Positions 12,135 through 24,924 of a DNA stretch of 64,000 nucleotides are shown piece after piece; position 1 is the first letter of the stretch, and each line of letters begins with the position of its first letter. The notes beneath the pieces were generated by a model. It saw only the letters and a program-made list of their open reading frames with translations, did no database searches and was not told where the DNA came from. The stretch spans positions 432,634 to 496,633 of the forward strand of contig NW_023998491.1 in the NCBI RefSeq assembly GCF_014805625.2. Direction: 5' to 3'. A program made the position numbers and the translations under genes. The stretch is from Glossina fuscipes. Lineage: Eukaryota; Arthropoda; Insecta; Diptera; Glossinidae.

Positions 12135-12600
12135 GATACATTCCTACACTAGTACTCATTCTTCTTCAGTATCCATCGCACTTCCCGTCTATTCCAACAT
12201 CTTTATGTCGTCTGCTCATATATACCCCGTTACTAGTACTCACCCTCCATCAGTATTCATCGCACCCCCGACTTATTTAATCGTTTTTGTGTCGTCTGCA
12301 CATACGTCCCTATACTAGTATTCATCCTTATGTCGCATTCGTTCTGGTGTATCCTTGCATTCAAATTTGTATATTGCTGTGTCAATATGTCCGTATTATC
12401 CCCCATCATTCGTAAGTCGCATTTTGTCCATTCATCTCCCTACCAGTAGCTCTGTGTTCAATATTTCTTTCCCCTACTTGCCCGCACCCTTATCCATAAA
12501 TCTTCTTTCGCATTTGTGTTCCTTTGCTCGTATGTTCAATAGCTTCTAAATGTCTCCCTACTAATACGACCCTTCGTCAATATATTATTCCAGCTTGTGA
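12135..12600. repeat. Degenerate tandem array, period about 83 bp
   Basis: Two clear units (about 12140-12222 and 12223-12305) share ACTAGTACTCA, CATCAGTAT(C/T)CATCGCA and GTGTCGTCTGC.CATA. Further decayed units follow, with CTATACTAGTATTCATCC at 12311, CCCTACCAGTAGC at 12440 and CCCTACTAATACGACCC at 12557. Open frames here are repeat by-products. 12600-13070 holds nothing I recognise. Confidence 0.65.
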
Positions 12601-13079
12601 ATCGAATATATTTGGGGTAAAAGTCTATTTTTCGCTTCATCGATGGTTGATTCATATAAGAGAAAATGATATTGGAAGAATTGAAAATTCAATAAATTAT
12701 TAAGAAAGTATACTATCTTTGTAAATTCTCATAAATATGCATTGAATCCTTCCTAAGTTTATTGTCATGTAAGCATATTGTGAATATCTACAAATCGAAC
12801 TCAAGTCCGTACTACATACTGTCTCTTATTTATGTAATAATTTGAGATTATTGTAAACGCATTTTTCGTACAACATTTCAATCTGCAATTAAAAAAATGA
12901 TCAATGGATGGCCCTATGAAAGGAATGAAAGAAAGGTTTATAACAAAAATATTTGGGATAATGTTTTTTTTGTTTTTTTAAAGTTTGCTGAATGTGATCG
13001 TGATATCAGCAAGAAGATGGATGAGAGAAAATGTATACCATGTGAAGACAATTTTTTATTTTTTAACACCTTTTTTCCT

Positions 13080-14075
13080 TTTGCCCTTCACCGAAAGATA
13101 AGGGGTATATACAATCTATCAAACCATTTGCAACAACCAGAAAGAAGCTTCAGAGACCCCACATAATATATGTATTCTTGATCAGTGTCAAATTTTGAAT
13201 CGATTTAAGCAAGTCCGTCTGTCCGTCTGTGTAATGTATGTTGTGAACATTCGCAACAAGCAGAAGGAAGTTTCAGAGACCCCATACAGAATGTATATTC
13301 TTGATCAGCGTCAAATTTTAAACTGATTTAAGCACGTCCCTTTGTTCATCTGACCATCTGTCTGTACGGCTGCCTACGTATTATCTATGCTAAACGTTAT
13401 CCTGTTCGGGAAAGGGGAAGTTAATTCGCAGAAACATTCGAGTTCTCGCACACGGATTGTACTGAAATTGGGCCAAATCGATCAAATTATATGCCCACAG
13501 TATAACCTAACTCGAGACTACTTTTCTTTTGATGAATAAGAAAAATGTCACCCCTTAATCTTTACCTATAACCATAACAGATTTAACAATAAATGTATGC
13601 AATTTGTACTGTATGGATGGTCCTGCAATACATTTAGGCAAACCGCCCCCGATTCCATTATAGAAATAATGAAATTTTACTCAGTTGTCAAGAAGTTTGC
13701 AGCATCAAAGAAGAACGAGGCAGCACCTATGTATTACTGATTAGTATTAAATCTAGACGTGTTTGTTAGTCCATCGGTCCATCTGCTGGTTTCAGTCTAT
13801 GCATTACTGATACGCCTTAAATCAAGTCCGTTCTCGGCATATCTGTCAGTCCATCTGCTTGTTGGCTGCTGTGGTAAACGTATGTTTGATCATATACCTG
13901 ACGATACCTGTTACAGATATACTATATAAATCTGCGCTGCTTATTGGCGAAAAAAGAAAATATCAGCCAAACCCATGTATGAAAGGTTAATTCGTTCCTT
14001 ATTTTGAGTTACTTTTTAGAATAAGCGTAACGGGTATAAAAGACTCGGTCGCAGCCGAATATAATTTTCTTCCTC
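13080..14075 (+). mobile_element. Helentron-like relic, family II, with duplicated 5' module
   Basis: Family II words occur in order: CACCGAAAGATAAGGGGTAT, TTGCAACAACCAGAAAGAAG, CAGAGACCCCA, TTCTTGATCAG, AAGTCCGTCTGTCCGTCTG, and at the far end GGGTATAAAAGACTCGGTCG with GCCGAATATAATTTTCTT. The first about 123 bp occurs twice (from 13127 and from 13250). 'CCGATAC..' words suggest the middle is rearranged. Confidence 0.65.
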
Positions 14076-15590
14076 GTTTTATTTCACCTTTTTTTTCTTT
14101 CTTTTTTTTTACATACATATGACAAATCTTACAAATACCCCTGTGGTGGGTATAAAAATACTTTGCTGGTTTTTTTCTTGTGTTTTTTGCGCGGCACTTA
14201 ATTTAACTAATGGTTTGTTAAGTAAGCTTCGTTTTTGTGGGGTTGTAAATAATAATAACAATAATCACACATTGGCATCAAAGAAAATGTGCATCGAAAA
14301 GGTAAAAAGAAAGAAAATGCAACAGAGTAAAATTTAGTTCCTCATACGCTTTAGGCATGCAACGCACAGTTAAATTTTCTTAAAAAATTACAAAAAATTT
14401 AAAATAAAAAAAAAAATAATAATTTAATTAAAATTAAATTGAAATATAAAAATTATGAAAATTTAAACGAAAATGTGAATTAAAAGTTGAAAGAGTAAAA
14501 AGAAGAACTTAAGGCCAAATACGTTTATAAATAAAGTTAACTAAAATAGAAGAAAAAAAAAAAAGAAAGGAAAGGAAAGACACTTTTTTTTTCAACTATT
14601 TCATAAATAATTTGAAAAAAAAATTCGAAAAATTTTACTTTTCTCACTCCACTACAAGCTACTCAAACTCGATTCGATTTCCAGTGCCCGTGTAATGCAT
14701 GTGCTTAATGTCTTTATCAAAAATACTTTAACTAACTAACTAACTGACTGACTGACTGACTGGCTGATTCACCGTACCGAATATATGAAAAGCTTATCAA
14801 AAAAGAAAAAAAAAAAAAAAGGTGATAACAATAATAATAATAAAAGTAATCAAATAAATATTAAGTGCTCACATAGTTAAGTTTTGAAAAATTCCAAGGA
14901 TTTTAACAACGAAACGAATACAATATGAAATAAAAAATTTTAAACAAGCAGTAGTAGAGTTAAGCACTTGCCTATGTGAAAACGGGTGAACAGGGTAACT
15001 GGCGTATGTGCATCGTATACGATATTTAAGAAAAATTACAGTCAATAATAATCATTAATTTTATTTTAAGTTAACCTTGTTTTGTGATTATTGCCAAAAA
15101 CAAAAACCGAAAGTTCATTTTATGGAAAATTGAAAATAAAACAATAATAATAATGATAAAAAAGGAAAAAGAACAAGTTTTTAATCGAAAGAGTCATTGA
15201 TTGTGAAAACCTTGATAAAGATCTTCGAATAATGTTTTATTTTTTTTTTTTTTTTTTTTTTGTGTTTTGTCGTAATTTATTTTCAAAATTGCGCCCAATT
15301 ATAATTTAATGTGCAGAGCACATTGGCGCATACATATCGGAGACCACAAAAACATTTCACTTTATCGCAATTAAATAATAATAAAAAATAAAAAATTGCA
15401 AGAAAAAAAAAAAAAAACAAAATACATTCGCTTTGAAGTGCATGCTGGATGTTAACCATTTTTTTAATAAATATATATGAAAATTGCTTAGCTTCATTTT
15501 AATGATTGTGTTTTCATTAGCAGCTTATTAATTGTTACGATAGTATGTTGAAAGGCGGGTTTGTGTCAATTTTATAGCTTTTAAAAACGG
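14076..15590. other. Low-complexity AT-rich intron stretch
   Basis: It contains a (CTAA)/(CTGA)n microsatellite at 14729-14762, poly(A) tracts (14804-14820, 15401-15417) and a T tract at 15238-15261. I see no gene. Confidence 0.6.
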
Positions 15591-16142
15591 TCATCGCCTA
15601 TTGAGTGTAAGTAGGCCCACTGAGTTCAAATCAAAGTTGGCTGAACGCGGCTGGACAACTGCAGCACAGTAAGCGAGAGAGAAGAGTTAATAAATTCAGA
15701 ACTTTATGCAGTTGTCTGAGAGGTTACTACCATGTCGGGCTAACCCCACGGTGGCCAATGGCACACGAGTTAATTTAGCGTAACCGGCGCCCACCAGAGA
15801 GTTCGACGATCCCTATAAGCTAGGCATCTAAACTACACTAGAGAATTCAGATATGTTTATTGTGTATGCCCCAATATAACCAACTTATGCAGTCTGCCCT
15901 TTAAGTATTTCACTGCAGTCAAAGATTAACTTTTCTTCGGTTGCCGTGATTTTATTTGCATTGTGTTCTCCTTCCGCTGGGCCAAACTGTTAACAAAGAA
16001 TAATAGTTAAGGTTATTCATGGAGCTTTGGACCGCCAAGTCCCGGTTCTATGATAAAACTCCTTCCCACACCTCGTTATTCGATATGCTTTAGCCAGAAG
16101 CACAACTCACTACTCCTTTCAATCATTCTCTTCGTATTAGAT

Positions 16143-16337
16143 TCAATTATTAGATGCTTGCGTTAATTTTGAGAATTTTTTCACTTGAAAAAATATTATT
16201 TCTGGCAACATGGCGATATGGTGTCGATGGAGCTTACATTGGTTTGGCATCGACCCAAATTCGCGCTTCTTTGCAGAGCCGCCTGTCAGCCAAACCATGC
16301 TGCATCGATCTGACAAATGGTAGTCAGGGGGCGCCAT
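16143..16337 (-). pseudogene. Mariner-like transposase C-terminal fragment
   Basis: The minus-strand frame contains APPDYHLSDRCSMVWLTGGS, which resembles the APSDYHLF...HGL region that follows the last catalytic Asp in mariner transposases, and later HIAMLPE, like the conserved LPERW region. Frame changes are needed to keep the alignment, so this is a dead 5'-truncated copy. It differs from the mariner fragment at 37.7 kb and represents another lineage. I did not find terminal inverted repeats. Confidence 0.55.
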
Positions 16338-16599
16338 GTCTGGTGAGTACGCTGGGTTTGACAGAACTTCCCATTCGAGCCGTAATAGACTATCCTTGAC
16401 AACTCTTGCAAGCAGTGGCCAAAAAGTGGCATTTTCACAGCACCATAAACTTCTAAAAGTGTTTAATGGCCTTCAGTGGGATCAGATTTCTTCAAATCAA
16501 ACAACAAAACTATTGAATGTCGAAAATGATAAGTGTCTGTATACATTAATTATCTCAATAATACTAAACTCAAAACTGTTATTTTAGATGAAGAAAGGT

Positions 16600-17830
16600 C
16601 AAAACCGTCGAGTTCAGTCGTAGTGTACACGTTTCACATTTTTTTGTTTATCATTTTTACTTGTAAAAGTCGCTTCTCAAAACTAGTGCAGGAACCTACA
16701 ATAATATTCTGATGAGAAACGGTTATGGTATTATATAGAGTTCATCCTTTTTTAATCAGAAACGTGTGCCTTCTTTCCGAGCAAACTTTAATTTTGCCAA
16801 CTTTACAAATGTCGTTTGTTCTCGTCTTTTCTATTTACGAAAACGTATCAGCTGATAGAGATGCCAACGCTTCATAGTGTTGTTTTCGGCTTGTTGCAAC
16901 AATCCCGCGACTAGTGTCAATCTTTTTTAATGACAACATTCGTTAATGCGTCAACTTACATATATTAAAGGCAAGTGCAAGTGTCCTAAAATGATAAAAG
17001 AGATTTGTCCGCTTATGTTAGACCTGTAAGAAGAAACCACTGCCTTTCTTAGAATTCCCAGCCAGTCCGTCTGGACATACTCTGTGCTGCACGTCCTTAA
17101 GGTTGTATACTTGTAAATATCTTTCTTCCTGTTCCTTATGTTTGGACTATGAAGTCGAACGTACACAAACTTTACGCTCCTTCTCCAGTCCGCTAGCTAT
17201 ACGCCTCGCTGACCACATGTGCAACGGGAATCCTCTGAAACAATGGTTAAAACCAACTTCGAAATCTCCTATAGAAATTTGGCTTAAAATGCAGAGAAGA
17301 AGGTTTATCGTCAGATCATCTCCAATAACCATTGGTTCATCAAAGATATATGCATATCATATAACACTTTATTTCATCTAAGCATTTATTATCTACAAAT
17401 TTCATCCTAGTCGATCTATTATTTCTAAGGGCTAGACGAACAATATTCAAAAGCATTGACTTATGAGAAATCAATTGAATCGAGCTCTTGAGCATTTGTC
17501 AGCTTTTACTTTTCAAAATGGAAAGAAAATGTTGAAGCTCCCTGCTCGTAGCTAATATTGGGACTTCACTTAGTCGGTTTTGGATATACGCAGATCTATA
17601 CGGAAGCACGGGCGAATCGGTACCAACTACCACATAATATATATTTTATTTATCAAAGTCGTTCTCCCTTGTGTCCGACAAGGCTTTGTAATTTCGTCTT
17701 GTGGAGTTATTTGAAATCTTCAGTTCACATCAAATCCTGTTGCAAATCAAATTCCATTCATGCATCAAAAATTAATTGAAATCCTTTCTGTAAGAGCAAA
17801 GCTCACTGCCCTTTGAATGATGTTAAAATT
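16600..17830. other. Intron stretch with only weak coding-like segments
   Basis: Minus-strand open stretches at 16951-17166 and 17147-17332 have fairly balanced composition and overlap in two frames, which could be one frameshifted old mobile-element ORF. I recognise no motif. The rest shows nothing. Confidence 0.3.
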
Positions 17831-17839
17831 GAAACTTAA

Positions 17840-17965
17840 TCGCATTAAATACACTTCACTAGACTGCAGTCACTTCCTAACTCTTTTCCTCCCCCCCCAC
17901 TTCATTCTAACCATCATCACGGGGAGAATATCCCCTGAGTGAATGGTTGCTTTTCCTCAATTCTC
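17840..17965 (+). repeat. SINE fragment (3' part)
   Basis: It carries CCCCACTTC..., GGAGAATATCCCCTGAGTGA and ATGGTTGC, which match the 3' half shared by the SINE copies at 39.9, 45.9 and 48.4 kb. The tRNA-like head is not visible. Confidence 0.45.
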
Positions 17966-18900
17966 TTAAGAAATCATAGAAAAAAAATCGTATCACACAC
18001 CGTTTAAACAATGTGTACAAATATAGTTTCTTCTCTTTCTTTTCTGCACGCAACATACACACCAGATGTATATTTATAATGCTATACAACACAAGTATTT
18101 ATAAACATCTGAAGTTTTTATCGATTTTGAAAATTATTATTATTTAAAAGCCATTAATTTATTAAGTAATCAATCAGCAGGCGTTTGACTTTTTATGAGT
18201 CTTTGTTTTTTTTTTTTTTGGATCGTTTGTTTTTCGTTTTTGTTTTTGTCCGGAAATATTTTCCTGCAAGAGTTCGAAACTTCTTCAAAGTCATAACGAA
18301 AGTGAAAGGTTAAAGTTTAAATAAATTATAGTTAATTTTTTATGGGAAGTAAAACTTTTCATAAAAAAAGTTTTGAAAGATAATAAAAAAAGAATAATGT
18401 TTTTTTAAATTATTTTCTAGCGTGGTTAAGGAAAATTACATATGCGCATAATAAACGCGGAAATCTATTACCTTTCCATAAGCCCAAGTCAAATTAAGAT
18501 GCAGGTCTCTCATAGTTAAGTATTAAAAAACAAGAAATGCATATGTGAATGAAAATGGCGGACGGTAAATGGAAACTTTCCCGCAAATGCAACCATGGTT
18601 AGGTGCCTAATAGCTTGAAAGGATATTTTAATAACTAGCGAAACAAGCAAGACAGTTATGTTCGGCCGGAGCCCGCCCCTATGCTTTTCGCATTCCACTC
18701 TCCAAGTTCTTTTATTTGATATCCATATTGTTGGTGCTATTACGAAAAAATTAATCGGGGTGTCATTCTAGAATTAACCCACTTTTAGATAAGTAATATA
18801 TCGCCCTTTGAGGAAAGAGCGTAAAAAAAATGCTATCTTGTTTACCTTGTTAGAAAGAAGCATAAAACTTCAAAAAATGGAAGAAAAAATTATACTTAGT
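17966..18900. other. Intron sequence, nothing recognised
   Basis: AT-rich, with a T tract at 18207-18220. No element or gene is apparent. Confidence 0.5.
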
Positions 18901-18904
18901 TACT

Positions 18905-19350
18905 CGTAACTTTGTGTGGGCATGGTCGATTGGTTCCATTTTCGGACTTAAAATTTAAGCATTCTAACTTTAATAATTTCCGTGTAACAAGTAAAAATCC
19001 AAAAGTTTTTGTTAAAGAAAACAGAGTTGCGCTCAATTTACGCTCTATTGCGCGCTTTTGCTCCAAAAAGTTTAGCCCATTTTCAATACCAACCTGTGTG
19101 CAGAAATTCTAAATGTTTCTACTGATTTTGAAGTCAATATCTTCATTTTGGCGACCAAGAGAGTGCCAACAACACACACCACACAGGTACTCAGACGGAC
19201 GAACATGGCTAAATCGGCACAAAATTTCACGTTGAACAGGAATGTATTTACTTTATAGAATCTCTGAAGCTTCCGTTCGCTTGTTACATATATTTAAAAA
19301 AAAAAAACAAAATGACTATCTTACAGTGGAGGGTATAAAAATTATTGTCC
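18905..19350 (-). mobile_element. Helentron-like relic, family II
   Basis: In reverse orientation it has GTGGGCATGGTCGATTGGTT, TTTTGCTCCAAAAAGTTTAG, CAACCTGTGTGCAGAAATTC, CAGACGGACGAACATGGC, TCTCTGAAGCTTCCGTTCGC and GGAGGGTATAAAAATTA, in the order of other family II copies. Confidence 0.7.
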
Positions 19351-20029
19351 CTTTTTGAAAAAAAAAAAAAACTTGTAATTTCGTATCGCCGAATATTTAA
19401 TCAACACTTCCTATGGAAGTTGATAAAACCAGTCAAAGCTCTCAGCCTCATAACCGCTTGAAACATTGATGAAACATATTTTTATTTAGAAATAGCCGTA
19501 CATAACTTTTAGATACTAGCCGATAGGCTATGGTGGTATAATATATTACTTGACTCAGGCAACTAGTTTTTGAGCCGTTCGGAAAAAAATGGGCTAAATT
19601 TTACGGAAATAATTTCTTTAAGGCAATGAATTCTTTCCACCTCTTCGACGAGATTCAAAGCATCTATTGAGTGCATTGAAAAGTACATGTTTTCCGAAAA
19701 ATTTACACTAGCGTTACGCCCTAATGTGCGTAGAGTTTACAGGCAGAAAAAATAATTTGAGAGAGAGAGAGAGAGCTCTCATATATTTTTTTAATGCTTG
19801 GTCCGCCACTCCACCGTTTGTGGCTGAAATACAACAATCAAATGCAGTGTACGCCATAGTGTGGTATCAATAAGTCTAAGTTTTACAGTCATGTTTTATC
19901 AAGGGGTAGACAAAGGAACGAATAGACGCATCTAACGAAATTTAACAGTTTTAGTGGCAAGAATAAGAGTAAATGTGGTAACAATTTGAAACAATTCTTG
20001 CTACAGATCGGGACCGTTTCCACTTCTAC
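19351..20029. other. Intron sequence with a short (GA)n tract
   Basis: A (GA)n run lies at 19758-19774. Nothing else recognised. Confidence 0.5.
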
Positions 20030-20438
20030 GCGATGGCGGCCGAATTTGAGGCTTACAACGTAGCTTTCCAGTCTTCCAGTCTTTGTGCCAAGTTTAAAGC
20101 CTATTGGTGCATTTTTACTATTAACAGAATATTTACCACAAACATTACACACACAGACAAGCAGAGCTACACACAGACAAACGGAGAGGCGGACAGACGG
20201 ATAGACGGACGTTCTCAAGTGGGTTTATAATTCGATCGAGGATATTTACAAGAGACACTACGCAAGCTACAATACACGGACGGGCGGGTGGTTGGACCCT
20301 CTTCATCCAAACCGATATGAAATTTGATGTTAATTAAGGATATGTAGTCTGAAGTTTCCTTTTAGTTCTTTCCTCCGTTTCGCAGAAAAATGCATATATA
20401 CCTCCTCCTACAGTGATGGATATAAAAAAGTTTCTTTC
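20030..20438 (-). mobile_element. Helentron-like relic, family II
   Basis: Reverse-orientation words: TGTGCCAAGTTTAAAGCCTA, TACTCTTAACAGAATATTTACC-like text near 20120, then GGCGGACAGACGGATAGACG, a second ACACGGACGGGCGGG tract, CCTCCTACAGTGATGGATAT. Two degenerate copies of the GACAGACGG module are present. Confidence 0.55.
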
Positions 20439-21554
20439 CAGAATCGAATGGTGGGGAAATACTGGAATAGCTGTTCTAGTGTCAGTGCATATTCAAAAAT
20501 ACGTGCAAGTTATATGTGCGGCGCACCGATTTAGCGTAAGATGTCCATTTGCCTTTGTTTGTTTGGTTTGTTGGTTCATGTCTAACAAAACTAAGCTTCG
20601 CAAGCTTGATGTGTGGGTATCTACTTAGCCTACAGTCAGGAATTGAGTTTATTAGATAAAGCATTTTCAAATATTGGCAATAAATATTTATAGCCCATTG
20701 CCATAGAGAAAACAATCTATTATAAGAAGCATAAGGAAGCGCCTTACAAAGAAAAGAAAGCTTTACATTTATTGTATATATATTATATATACATATGTAT
20801 ATATATACCTTTGGAAAGGTGATCGCTGTTCTATATTTATTTTAAGACGAGTGCAACTTTCTTATTTATTTTATGTATAAATTTAATTTCACTCAAACGT
20901 TACCAGAAATCGCCTGATAGCTTATTAACAATTAGTTTGATTGAACATGAAATTGATTTTTAGTTAATATCTCTCTTGGACGCGAGGGAAAGGTAATTAA
21001 GATTATTTTACTTTAAAGTAAATTTTTGCTCAATTTATTTACTTACTTGTAATGTTAAGCTTATTTGTTGAATATTAAAATTGACAAACAAATGAAGCAA
21101 CAACAGCAACAACAACAATAAGCTTATATACAAGCGCATCTTTTCACATGTATATATGTATGAAAACCATGTGAATTATTTATTAAAATAAAAGGGGGGA
21201 AAAAAAAGCAGAAGAGCATTCGCGATAATTATCAGATAAACTCACATCTAGGCGCATGTGTGTGCGTGTATATGTAAACTCCCATGCAACAACAATTTGT
21301 GAATAATATCTTACACAATACACTTCACAGTGCTCATGAAATAAGAATAACAAGAGCAACAACATCAACAACAAGAATAATATATAAAAAGATTAAAAGA
21401 TAACTTAAAAATAAATGAAATGCAAAAAATATTTAGTTGATATTAAAGTGAGAACGTGGCCTGAGTAACGTTATTTTCTAAAGAAAAAAAAAAAAAAAGA
21501 AGAAAAAAAAAATCCTTTTAAACGTTAAAGGAATTCATCACAAAATTATCATTA
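20439..21554. other. AT-rich stretch upstream of the nested start exon
   Basis: It contains (CAA)n at 21097-21120 and scattered AT microsatellites. The promoter of the gene starting at 21555 may be here, but I see no convincing TATA/initiator combination. Confidence 0.4.
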
Positions 21555-21685
21555 ATGGGTAATCAAGTGCATTTTTTTGATTTTGCGCCGGTACGTTGCG
21601 TCAACTTGGTGGCTGGCATAACAGCGGTTATCGGTATAATTGGCAGTGTTTTCCTGTTAACACGTACCACACAAAGCTTGGTCGG
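21555..21685 (+). CDS. Start exon of a small membrane protein, nested in the giant intron
   Basis: The ATG at 21555 is followed by 43 codons and a good donor (GG|GTAAGC) at 21685/21686, phase 2. It encodes MGNQVHFFDFAPVRCVNLVA, a hydrophobic helix at about residues 16-35 (Gly/Val/Ile-rich) and then LLTRTTQSLV. Balanced codon use and lower AT than the flanks support coding. The upstream in-frame stop is TAA at 21525, so this ATG is the natural start, although its -3 base is T. This looks like the first helix of a short multi-pass membrane protein. An acceptor at 21872 would give a short second exon that runs into a T-tract, so I do not accept it. A C-terminal exon could be the ORF at 43104, but that is an inference. 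Confidence 0.7.
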
Positions 21686-23199
21686 GTAAGCGAGCTCTTG
21701 AAATGCTTTTTCATTATTTTATTATCGTTAAACCGTCAATTTCATCGCCTCTAAAATAAATTGAAGCTTAAAGAGATAAATAAATGATTTCAAGCAACTG
21801 GTGTTTTTTTTTTTTTTTGTTTTAATAATTTTTCCATTCACTTGACTTGTACAATGATTGATTTTTATTACAGTAAGATTTTCTCCATTTTATGTGCTTT
21901 TTGTATAATTTTTTTTTTTTTTTTTTTTTTTGACTTGCAAATTAAACCTATTACATAATTATATGTTTGCAAATATATGTATGTAACGTAATGTTTTCTT
22001 TTTATTTGATTGTATTTAATAATCAACCGTTCGCTGCAAATATTTATAAGTCTTTTGGTTGCTTTAGTGCCACTCAAGCATTTAATTATAAAATAATCAC
22101 GTTTTACCACCTTTCGCTGGCCGTTGTACGTTTTTATTTTTATTTTAATTTTTATTTTAATTTTTTTTTTTTTTAAATTTTTTAAATTTTTTATATTTTT
22201 ATTTTTGGCGCAAAACGAAAGAAAAAAAAAAAAAAAAAAAAAAAGAAACAAATTATGACAACAAACTGAAAACCCATAAATGTGTCGTTACTTATTTATG
22301 GCCATCACTGGTATGAAATTGAAATAATGACAACAGCCAAAGTCTTCCGTTACCCACAAATCTCATTTCATACACGACGCATATAAGGCTCACTAGGCAG
22401 TCGAAAACCATTATCGCACCATATATATGTTTATCAGCTCATTATAAAGTCTCTTTACTTCTGATATTTCTTACTTTCATGTTTCTTTGCTTCTTCTTCT
22501 TCTTCTTCTTGTTTTTCTAATTCTCCCGTTTTGCCCATAATAATAAAAAATCCAAAAATTGATCATTTGCAAATCAGAAAAAAGAAAATTTTGCAAACAA
22601 CGTCTATGTTATTAGCATTTAATCCAATTTGTTGTGTGGCAATAAGAAAAAAAAAAAAATTAAATAAAGCTTTTTACCAAGCATTTCATTTATTGTCGAC
22701 TTGAGGCGTTAAGGTGTTAGAAATGAATTTTTTTTTTTTTTTTTTTCCTTATTTTATTCATTTCGAATACCCAACGGAAATACCTAACTAGCTTGGGATT
22801 GCTTTTTATTATAATTTTTTCCTTTGCCTTCTTTGTTTGTTTGTTTCCTCTTCCCGGCTGCTAAACAATGTTTGTCGATATTTATTATTAATAATGATTT
22901 TTCTGTAATTTATGTAAATTTTTTCTTTTTTTTTTTTACTCAATATATTTTACTTAATTTCCTATATATTTGCAAATATTTCCTTTAAAAATTATATTAC
23001 GACATTTATTTTTATAATTTACTGTAAGCCTTGGGTCATTTGATATTAATAATCAAGTTAAGACATTTTAAATGCACTTAGAACGGAAATCGTTAATTGA
23101 AGCACGTTCAGTTCTAAAGTAAGCCTTTACAAGAAATTAAAGAAAAAAAAAATAAATAAATAAACTATGAAAAAGATATTCAAAAAGTACACTTAGACT
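21686..23199. other. Low-complexity intron stretch
   Basis: Long T tracts (21805-21820, 21909-21930, 22156-22174, 22729-22746), an A tract at 22222-22244 and (CTT)7 at 22491-22511. Open frames are poly-Phe/poly-Lys artefacts. Confidence 0.6.
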
Positions 23200-23545
23200 G
23201 ATTCACTTTTTATTATACAGAGTCCATTTTTTTTTTTTTTGTATTATATAGAATCATTTTCTAAATCAATCTAGGTCTTGTCTGTCCGCCCGTCAATGTA
23301 AATTTATACTCAACCTATAGCTCGCAATTTCTTATATATTTTGGTGAAATTTGGTATACTGGCGAGTTTGTCCGTCCGCCGGTCCCACTTATTTCTTGTC
23401 TTCAACGTGTCTACACTTTTCGACATATTTTAATGAAATTTGGTACACTGCTGTACTTTGAGCCATTGACAAATGCTGTGGAAAATGATTCGGATCAGAG
23501 CATTTTTGCAGGCACTGAATAACTGTATTAAGCGAAGTTATGTAT
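23200..23545 (+). mobile_element. Helentron-like relic, family I
   Basis: CTTGTCTGTCCGCCCGTC at 23276, CTCAACCTATAGCTCGCAAT, GGTGAAATTTGGTATACTGG, then a duplicated block (TGTCCGTCCGCCGGTC; AATGAAATTTGGTACACTGC), AAAATGATTCGGATC and ATAACTGTATTAAGCGAAG follow family I order. Confidence 0.65.
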
Positions 23546-23551
23546 GGTATT

Positions 23552-23583
<32 letters not shown>

Positions 23584-23725
23584 ACTAATTCAGTCAGAGA
23601 AATAAATTCTAAATCACAAGCATTAGCATCTAAGACTATCGGCTTTTTGGAAAACTCTATCGCACTTGATATTCGAACCCATGACCACTGACTCGCTAGT
23701 TGTGTTATACGAAATCAAAATAAAT
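23546..23725 (-). repeat. tRNA-derived SINE with (ATA)n tail
   Basis: Minus strand: a tRNA-like region with a B-box-like GGGTTCGAATATC (23668-23680 complement), CTCGATAGAGTTTTCC-like body, and an (ATA)n 3' tail that appears as TTATTATTATT at 23551-23581. It aligns by eye with the copies at 32.35 and 35.2 kb. Confidence 0.6.
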
Positions 23726-23789
23726 ATATTCGCCAAGGGTAATGAGCACATCGTATTTTAAAAGTTATATACGATGAATGCTAAAACCT

Positions 23790-24645
23790 TTACATAGATT
23801 CGTTCATTGATTTAAGGATTCTAGTTGAACCTTTTAATCTGCACATTGAGCTCTGTTTACAAAGAGCAAGGGCGGCAAGGCTAGCTTTGAGCTAACGTAA
23901 GCTATATATGAGTCGGGCCAATACTCGGATACGCCTCTGCCGTGTGGTCTGCTTTCAATAGGTTCTATGTAGTACTCAAAGCAATGTGTTTTGGGTTGGG
24001 ATCTGCTTGTCTTTTTGTCGCCTTACAAAAATGGCTTATTTTTGTTAGCTTTAACTTCGCTTGAGAAACGTAGATATATTCTTCGTGACTCTTTCCTAAT
24101 TAAGTTAATAAATGGTAACTAAATAAATAATAAAAACAATTAAGTAAATAGACGATCGATTTGCCGACATTGCTTGACGCGAAAAACTTCAACTTTCGAA
24201 CGAACCGTTTCTCTAAGAGTTTTATTTTCATAAAACTCGGCCAATGTAGATATATTTAAAGGCTTTTCGAATCCTTTGCAAAAACCTAAATCATATCTAA
24301 AATTCAATCTGAATTTTGGATTCTTGAAATTGTATCAAATCGACTCGCAGTCGACATACAATCGGCAATCCGCCCGTGCGGTGTTTAATTTAACTTGTAA
24401 TCTTAAGATCCTATCGTGATTCGATTTACTATTATTATCGTTTGTTAAGCTTTTGGCATGCTTAGGGGGTTCACTCATAACTTGAATCTGTACCGGTTGC
24501 GAGTGTTGCCTCTTTTTTTTTCTTTTTCTCTTGTTTATTTATGCATGAATTTTATTTTTCTTATTTTTTCGCCATCTTTTTTTTATGTAATTTATGGGAG
24601 TTACTAATAATAATTAGCACAAGATTTACTTTTAAAAATCAATTA
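23790..24645 (+). mobile_element. Decayed non-LTR retrotransposon 3' end, copy 1
   Basis: It parallels the 38.2 kb copy in order: TTCGTTCATTGATTTAAGG, TTTGCACATTGAG-like text, GGATACGCCTCTGCCGTGTG, GGTTGGGATCTGC, CTTGAGAAACGTAGATATAT, AACCGTTTCTCTAAG, and the 3' untranslated GGCATGCTTAGGGGGTTCAC with CAAGATTTACTTTTAAAAAT. Many indels and stops break the frame, so it is an older copy of the same family. Confidence 0.8.
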
Positions 24646-24924
24646 AATTTGGCAAATACGAAATTTTTCAATACACTTTTCAGCTGAAATAAATACTATA
24701 TGCTGTTTATATAAGAGAAAACATGAGAAAAGGAGAGCAATGGGAGACTTTGTGCTCTCTTTCTAGTTTACAGAAATATAGGAAATTCAAGATGCTTTTA
24801 AGTGAATGTGCAAATAGGCGGAGAAAAATTAAGGTAATATGGAAAAATCTAAAAAATCAGTTAAGTCAGCCCGTCCTTCGAAAAGTACAATAAAAGTTCC
24901 AAGATAATAAAAAAAAACAAGTAA

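Noticed and set aside
21873..21945. Second exon directly after the 21555 exon (acceptor TTACAG at 21872)
   Set aside because: It gives only about a dozen residues before a long T tract; no credible donor and poly-Phe follow.
21868..22251. 127-codon minus-strand ORF
   Set aside because: Poly-Lys/poly-Phe frame made by A/T homopolymers.
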